This document shows, piece by piece, positions 60,049 through 64,000 of a stretch of DNA of 64,000 bases. The stretch comes from Paenibacillus vini (GTDB lineage: Bacteria > Bacillota > Bacilli > Paenibacillales > Paenibacillaceae), in contig NZ_BOSL01000003.1 in assembly GCF_018403325.1 (NCBI RefSeq), forward strand, positions 124,001-188,000. Direction: 5' to 3'. A program made the position numbers and the translations under genes. Position 1 is the stretch's first letter. Each line of letters starts with the position of its first letter. The notes beneath the pieces are model-generated. The model had not been told where the DNA came from and did no database searches. It saw only the letters and a list, made by a program, of their open reading frames with translations.

Positions 60049-61590
60049 ATGAGTACAGGAATCTGGATCGTTCTCGTTGCAGCCGCTTTATTCTTTGGGT
60101 TCGGAATCGGATATTTTATTCGCAAATCTCTTGCAGAAGCTAAAATTTCCAGTGCGGAACAAGCTGCAAGTCAAATCTTGGAAAACGCGAAGAAAGACGC
60201 AGAAGCACTGAAGAAAGAAACGGTTCTTGAAGCGAAGGACGAAGTCCATAAGCTAAGAGCCGAAGCTGATAAAGACATTCGTGAACGTCGGAATGAAATT
60301 CAACGACAAGAAAGACGATTGTTGCAAAAGGAAGAGTCGCTGGATAAAAAATTGGAATCGCTGGAACGTAAAGAAGAGCAAGTGGCGGGCAAAGAGAAAC
60401 GGATTGAAGAAACTCAGCAGCAAATTGATCTGATTTACAAGAGTCAGGTTCAAGAGCTTGAACGTATTTCGAATTTGAGCATGGAGGATGCCCGTACCAT
60501 CATTTTAAACAATGTGGAACAGGAAGTTCGCCATGAAACGGCTCAAATGATTAAGGACATCGAACAGCAGGCGAAGGAAGAAGCGGACAAGAAATCCCGC
60601 GAAATCATCACGCTCGCCATCCAACGCTGCGCGGCGGATCATGTCGCGGAAACTACAGTTTCCGTAGTATCGCTGCCTAACGAAGAGATGAAGGGTCGGA
60701 TTATCGGTCGGGAAGGCCGCAATATTCGTGCTCTGGAGACGCTTACCGGTATCGATTTGATTATCGACGATACGCCGGAAGCGGTTATCTTGTCGGGCTT
60801 TGATCCAATTCGCCGTGAGATTGCCCGTACCGCACTCGAGAAATTGGTGGCGGACGGACGTATTCACCCGGCACGGATTGAAGAAATGGTTGATAAATCC
60901 CGCCGTGAAGTTGATGAACGGATCCGCGAGTATGGCGAACAAGCCACCTTCGAGGTCGGCGTTCATGCGCTGCATCCGGATTTAATCAAAATTTTGGGAC
61001 GTCTCAAATTCCGGACAAGCTACGGACAAAATGTGCTTAAGCACTCCATGGAAGTAGCTTACCTGGCTGGACTTATGGCCGGTGAACTGGGCGAGGACAT
61101 TACGCTCGCCAAACGGGCCGGACTGCTGCACGATATCGGTAAAGCGCTTGATCATGAAGTGGAAGGATCTCATGTCGAAATCGGCGTGGAACTGGCTAAG
61201 AAATACAAGGAACATCCGGTCGTTATCAACAGTATCGCTTCGCACCATGGGGATTGCGAGGCAACTTCGGTCATTGCGATGCTGGTTGGCGCAGCTGACG
61301 CCTTGTCGGCGGCGAGACCCGGAGCGCGTCGTGAAACACTGGAGACGTATATCCGGCGGCTGGAGAAGCTCGAGGAGATTTCCGAATCGTTCGAGGGCGT
61401 GGAGAAATCCTTCGCTATTCAAGCGGGCCGCGAGGTGCGCGTGATGGTGCAGCCTGAGAAGATCGACGATGCGGAAGCGTTCCGATTGGCGAGAGATATT
61501 ACGAAGACGATTGAGAGTGAGCTCGATTATCCGGGCCACATCAAAGTTACCGTCATTCGCGAAACTCGGGCGGTTGAATACGCTAAGTAA
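60049..61590 (+). CDS. rny: Ribonuclease Y
   Basis: A membrane-anchored endoribonuclease that starts mRNA decay. The 513-residue protein has an N-terminal membrane helix (residues about 5-23), a long coiled coil (30-205, rich in Glu/Lys/Arg/Gln), a KH domain ([19 protein letters not shown] near 221) and an HD domain with [12 protein letters not shown] near 360. I chose the ATG at 60049, preceded by GGGGAGGTGA. The longer frame has no site. Location before ymdB-spoVS is the Bacillus order. Confidence 0.97.
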   Translation: MSTGIWIVLVAAALFFGFGIGYFIRKSLAEAKISSAEQAASQILENAKKDAEALKKETVLEAKDEVHKLRAEADKDIRERRNEIQRQERRLLQKEESLDKKLESLERKEEQVAGKEKRIEETQQQIDLIYKSQVQELERISNLSMEDARTIILNNVEQEVRHETAQMIKDIEQQAKEEADKKSREIITLAIQRCAADHVAETTVSVVSLPNEEMKGRIIGREGRNIRALETLTGIDLIIDDTPEAVILSGFDPIRREIARTALEKLVADGRIHPARIEEMVDKSRREVDERIREYGEQATFEVGVHALHPDLIKILGRLKFRTSYGQNVLKHSMEVAYLAGLMAGELGEDITLAKRAGLLHDIGKALDHEVEGSHVEIGVELAKKYKEHPVVINSIASHHGDCEATSVIAMLVGAADALSAARPGARRETLETYIRRLEKLEEISESFEGVEKSFAIQAGREVRVMVQPEKIDDAEAFRLARDITKTIESELDYPGHIKVTVIRETRAVEYAK

Positions 61591-61601
61591 AGGTTATGCT
61601 G

Positions 61602-61631
61602 AAAAGTGGCCCCTCAGTGGGCCGCTTTTTC
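61602..61631 (+). terminator. Intrinsic terminator after rny
   Basis: AAAGTGGCCC and GGGCCGCTTT pair with one G-U around a CTCAGT loop, followed by TTTTT. Confidence 0.82.
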
Positions 61632-61666
61632 ATTCTGTCAGAAGCCGACATTGAGGAGGAACCGAC

Positions 61667-62461
61667 ATTAAAGTTCTGTTTATTGGAGATATTGTAGGAA
61701 ATACGGGGCGTAAAGCATTAAAGGAAACGCTGCCGCGCTTGAAATCAAAATACAATCCGCACATCATTATCGCCAACGGAGAAAATGCGGCGTCCGGGCG
61801 GGGGATTACCGCCAAAATCGCTAGGGAATTTTTTGAGCTTGGCATCCACGGGCTTACGATGGGCAATCATACGTGGGATAACAAGGAGATTTTTGACTTT
61901 ATCGATGACGAGCCTCGCATGGTTCGGCCTGCGAATTATCCGCCAGGCACGCCTGGGCTAGGCTCTACTATAATCAAGGCTAACGGAAAGGAACTGGCTC
62001 TCGTCAATTTGATGGGGCGCACGTTTTTGCCGGCGATCGATGACCCGTTTCGGATGGCGGACGATATCGTCGATGAACTATCCAAGAAGCACAAATGCAT
62101 CTTGGTCGATTTTCATGCGGAGGCAACTTCGGAGAAAATCGCCATGGGTTGGCACCTTGACGGTCGGGTTTCTTTGGTCGTCGGAACGCACACCCATGTC
62201 CAAAGTAACGATGATACCGTGTTGCCGCAAGGTACGGCCTATTTGACGGACGCCGGCATGGTCGGCTCCCGTGAAGGTATACTCGGTATGGAGCGCTCCG
62301 CCGTGCTGCGCAAATTTACGACCCAGTTGCCGGTGCGTTTTCAGGTTGATGAAGGCAAATGGCAGTTTCACGGCTGTGTAGTCGACATTGACGAAGCTAC
62401 GGGCCATGCCAAGAAAATAGAGAAGATCCGTCTGCTCGAAGACGAATGGATTATGGATTAA
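61667..62461 (+). CDS. ymdB: YmdB-type phosphodiesterase, probable ATT (AUU) start
   Basis: A metallophosphoesterase of the TIGR00282/YmdB family, which in B. subtilis affects mRNA decay and biofilm choice through RNase Y. The 264-residue form begins IKVLFIGDIVGNTGRKALKE, the family N terminus with its metal-binding Asp. The frame has a TGA at 61652-61654 and then no ATG, GTG or TTG until TTG at 61739, which would remove that Asp. GAGGAGGA at 61653-61660 is 6 bp before ATT 61667. Later: NGENAASGRGIT, MGNHTWDNKEIFDF and GTHTHVQSND. A sequencing error (ATG read as ATT) is the alternative. Confidence 0.85.
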   Translation: MKVLFIGDIVGNTGRKALKETLPRLKSKYNPHIIIANGENAASGRGITAKIAREFFELGIHGLTMGNHTWDNKEIFDFIDDEPRMVRPANYPPGTPGLGSTIIKANGKELALVNLMGRTFLPAIDDPFRMADDIVDELSKKHKCILVDFHAEATSEKIAMGWHLDGRVSLVVGTHTHVQSNDDTVLPQGTAYLTDAGMVGSREGILGMERSAVLRKFTTQLPVRFQVDEGKWQFHGCVVDIDEATGHAKKIEKIRLLEDEWIMD

Positions 62462-62491
62462 GCTTTATGGAAGGTGCCTCCGAATAAAAAA

Positions 62492-62518
62492 GAAGGAATT
62501 TTTTGAAGTCTCACGAAT
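62492..62518 (+). promoter_or_regulatory. Sigma-H promoter of spoVS
   Basis: GAAGGAATT (62492-62500), an 11-bp spacer and CNCGAAT (62512-62518, one mismatch to RnnGAAT). It fits the sigma-H pattern RnAGGAWWW-N11/12-RnnGAAT. B. subtilis spoVS is known to depend on sigma-H. Confidence 0.72.
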
Positions 62519-62568
62519 ATCTTCTAAGTAGTGGGATCAATCAAACCTATTCCCAGGAGGTACTAACC

Positions 62569-62829
62569 ATGGAAGTATTAAAAGTTTCAGCAAAATCCAA
62601 TCCTAACTCCGTTGCCGGTGCGCTTGCAGGAGTACTAAGAGAACGCGGCGCTGCTGAACTTCAGGCCATTGGGGCGGGTGCACTCAACCAAGCTATCAAA
62701 GCTGTAGCGATTGCCCGGGGATTTGTGGCGCCAAGCGGTGTCGATTTGATTTGTATTCCGGCTTTTACGGATATCGTCATCGATGGCGAAGATCGCACTG
62801 CTATTAAATTGATCGTAGAACCTAGATAA
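62569..62829 (+). CDS. spoVS: Stage V sporulation protein S
   Basis: An 86-residue Alba-like protein, needed for full spore coat assembly and conserved well beyond spore formers. The sequence MEVLKVSAKSNPNSVAGALA and IGAGALNQAIKAVAIARGF is nearly invariant in the family. The ATG at 62569 has CAGGAGGT 8 bp upstream. The upstream extension of the frame starts inside the sigma-H promoter and is not real. A terminator and a palindrome AATAATTGCAATTATT (62830-62845) follow. Confidence 0.97.
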   Translation: MEVLKVSAKSNPNSVAGALAGVLRERGAAELQAIGAGALNQAIKAVAIARGFVAPSGVDLICIPAFTDIVIDGEDRTAIKLIVEPR

Positions 62830-62855
62830 AATAATTGCAATTATTGCGGGAGAGG

Positions 62856-62886
62856 CCTGTTTACGATAGAGTAGACAGGTTTTTTT
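62856..62886 (+). terminator. Intrinsic terminator after spoVS
   Basis: CCTGTTTAC and GTAGACAGG form a 9-bp stem (one G-U) around GATAGA, followed by seven T. Confidence 0.9.
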
Positions 62887-62938
62887 GCATTCTTTTCCCC
62901 GAATCGGGTAATAAAGTTAAGAGAGCGGAGGGATCGGC

Positions 62939-63901
62939 TTGGCGTATAAGGTCGTAGATTTTCATTGCGATGCGCTCAGTAAAATGCAGCTGGATTCGGA
63001 GTTAGAGTTTACGCGTGACACTCGTCTGGATGTCAACCTGAAGCGGATGGAGCAGGGCGGGGTGGGCCTTCAATGCTTTGCGATATATCTCTCGGAGCGG
63101 CTCGGTAAGCCCGGTTTCGGGCATATTCTGGACCAGATAGATTTGTTTAAGCAAAAAGTGCTGCAATCCGGTGTGGCGGCTATTACCTCGGTTGAAGAGC
63201 TGGTAGAAGCTGAGGCGGCCGGGCAGCCCGCGGGACTGCTCTCGATAGAAGGTGCGGACGGACTGGAAGGGAATTTTCACTATTTGCAGGTTTGCTATGA
63301 GCGGGGTGTCCGCTGTCTGGGATTGACCTGGAATTATGCCAATTGGGCTGCGGATGGCATTCTTGAACCGCGGGGAGGAGGGTTTACCACCCGGGGGCTC
63401 GAACTTGTCAAGGCTTGTCATAAGCTAGGCATGATACTCGATGTATCTCATTTATCGATTAAAGGCTTCTGGGAACTGGCTGAGCGGGCGGAGCAAAAAG
63501 GGATCCCCTTCATCGCATCCCATTCCAACGCGTACCGTATATGCTCTCATGCCAGAAACTTAAGGGATGATCAAATTCGAGCCATCGTTTCTCTAGGAGG
63601 CAGAATAGGGATCACCTTTGTTCCGTGGTTCGTTAAAAAATCCTCTGTGGTAGAAGCGAGCGATCTCCTTCCCCATATCGAGCATATTTGCTCTTTAGGC
63701 GGAGAGAAGGCGATCATGTTCGGCTCGGATTTCGACGGAATCGAGAGTCATATCAAGGATTTGCGTCATTCGGGTCATTATTTGGACTGGGCGAATCTGC
63801 TGCTTCGCCACTATCCGGAGGAGCTTGTTAGAGGCTGGTTGTCCGGTAATGCACTGTCTTTTTTGAAGGCGTGGTTACCACAAAAAAAGAAAGCGCTTTA
63901 A
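62939..63901 (+). CDS. Membrane-dipeptidase-like zinc dipeptidase (M19 family)
   Basis: A 320-residue M19 (renal dipeptidase) family protein hydrolysing dipeptides, with the zinc ligand motif DFHCDAL near residue 7, the bridging Glu in SIEGADGLEG, and His in ILDVSHLS and FIASHSNAYRIC, plus GSDFDG near 261. No membrane segment or signal peptide is visible, so it is cytosolic despite the family name. The start is TTG with GGAGGGAT upstream. In relatives it follows spoVS and precedes 2-oxoacid:acceptor oxidoreductase genes; the next gene lies outside the window. Confidence 0.9.
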   Translation: MAYKVVDFHCDALSKMQLDSELEFTRDTRLDVNLKRMEQGGVGLQCFAIYLSERLGKPGFGHILDQIDLFKQKVLQSGVAAITSVEELVEAEAAGQPAGLLSIEGADGLEGNFHYLQVCYERGVRCLGLTWNYANWAADGILEPRGGGFTTRGLELVKACHKLGMILDVSHLSIKGFWELAERAEQKGIPFIASHSNAYRICSHARNLRDDQIRAIVSLGGRIGITFVPWFVKKSSVVEASDLLPHIEHICSLGGEKAIMFGSDFDGIESHIKDLRHSGHYLDWANLLLRHYPEELVRGWLSGNALSFLKAWLPQKKKAL

Positions 63902-63952
63902 TTGATCCAATTAAGAGATTGGTTTCATCGAAAACTACTATATGAAAAAGGG

Positions 63953-63967
63953 TAGAAAACGCTTGCT
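63953..63967. promoter_or_regulatory. Possible catabolite-response element near the window end
   Basis: TAGAAAACGCTTGCT resembles the CcpA cre pattern WTGNAARCGNWWWCA, with 3 mismatches. A TTGACA (63990-63995) near the edge could be the -35 of the next gene. The gene itself is outside the window, so the target cannot be judged. Confidence 0.3.
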
Positions 63968-64000
63968 TTTTATATGTTTGCGACATAAAATTGACATGAC

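Overview
The window is 64 kb of a low-to-mid GC, endospore-forming Firmicute chromosome, most likely Paenibacillus or a close relative. The evidence is gene order (che-sigD, rpsB-tsf-pyrH-frr-uppS-cdsA-dxr-rseP-proS-polC, rimP-nusA-rnpM-rplGA-infB-rbfA, rpsO-pnp, dpaAB-dapG-dapA, tepA-spoIIIE, ymfF-H-I-J-K, pgsA-cinA-recA-rny-ymdB-spoVS), sporulation genes, strong AGGAGG ribosome binding sites and many TTG starts. The assignment rests on my recognition of families and gene order, not on a search. Every gene I accept is on the + strand, so the whole window is co-directional.

Layout. 1-9.6 kb: the 3' end of a flagellar/chemotaxis operon (cheB partial, cheA, cheW, cheC, cheD, a membrane protein, sigD, a FapA-like protein, a small hypothetical, a SwrB-like protein and an MltG-like protein). 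It is interrupted at 8012-8260 by a palindromic repeat element. 9.6-22.9 kb: translation, nucleotide, envelope and replication genes rpsB to polC. 22.9-31.2 kb: the nusA-infB operon with nrnA, truB and ribF. 31.2-37.4 kb: rpsO, pnp, a degenerate polysaccharide deacetylase, an M16 peptidase and dut. 37.5-43.3 kb: dipicolinate synthase, aspartokinase, DapA and an RNase J. 43.4-47.5 kb: a second repeat copy, tepA, ylzJ-like and spoIIIE. 47.6-55.1 kb: a cortex hydrolase-like enzyme, the ymfF-ymfH-ymfI EF-P modification genes, ymfJ, ymfK, a RodZ-like protein and yajQ. 55.2-64 kb: a hypothetical, pgsA, cinA, recA, recX, rny, ymdB, spoVS and a dipeptidase.

The genes form ordinary housekeeping, motility and sporulation pathways. 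The less ordinary signals are these: (1) a family of modular palindromic elements with GTTCAAAAAGTC ends (two complete copies in opposite orientation and one solo end in the yajQ 5' UTR), where the longer copy has an extra nested inverted pair; (2) a ymdB gene that appears to start at ATT; (3) a tRNA T-arm-like folded segment between proS and polC; (4) three related 27-bp palindromic repeats between rpsO and pnp; (5) absence of asd between dpaB and dapG, with a long hairpin in its place; (6) an ACT plus P-loop protein (ymfK) behind a palindrome and a Spo0A-box-like site; (7) a very long CheB linker. I saw no CRISPR array, prophage, transposase, rRNA or intact tRNA gene.
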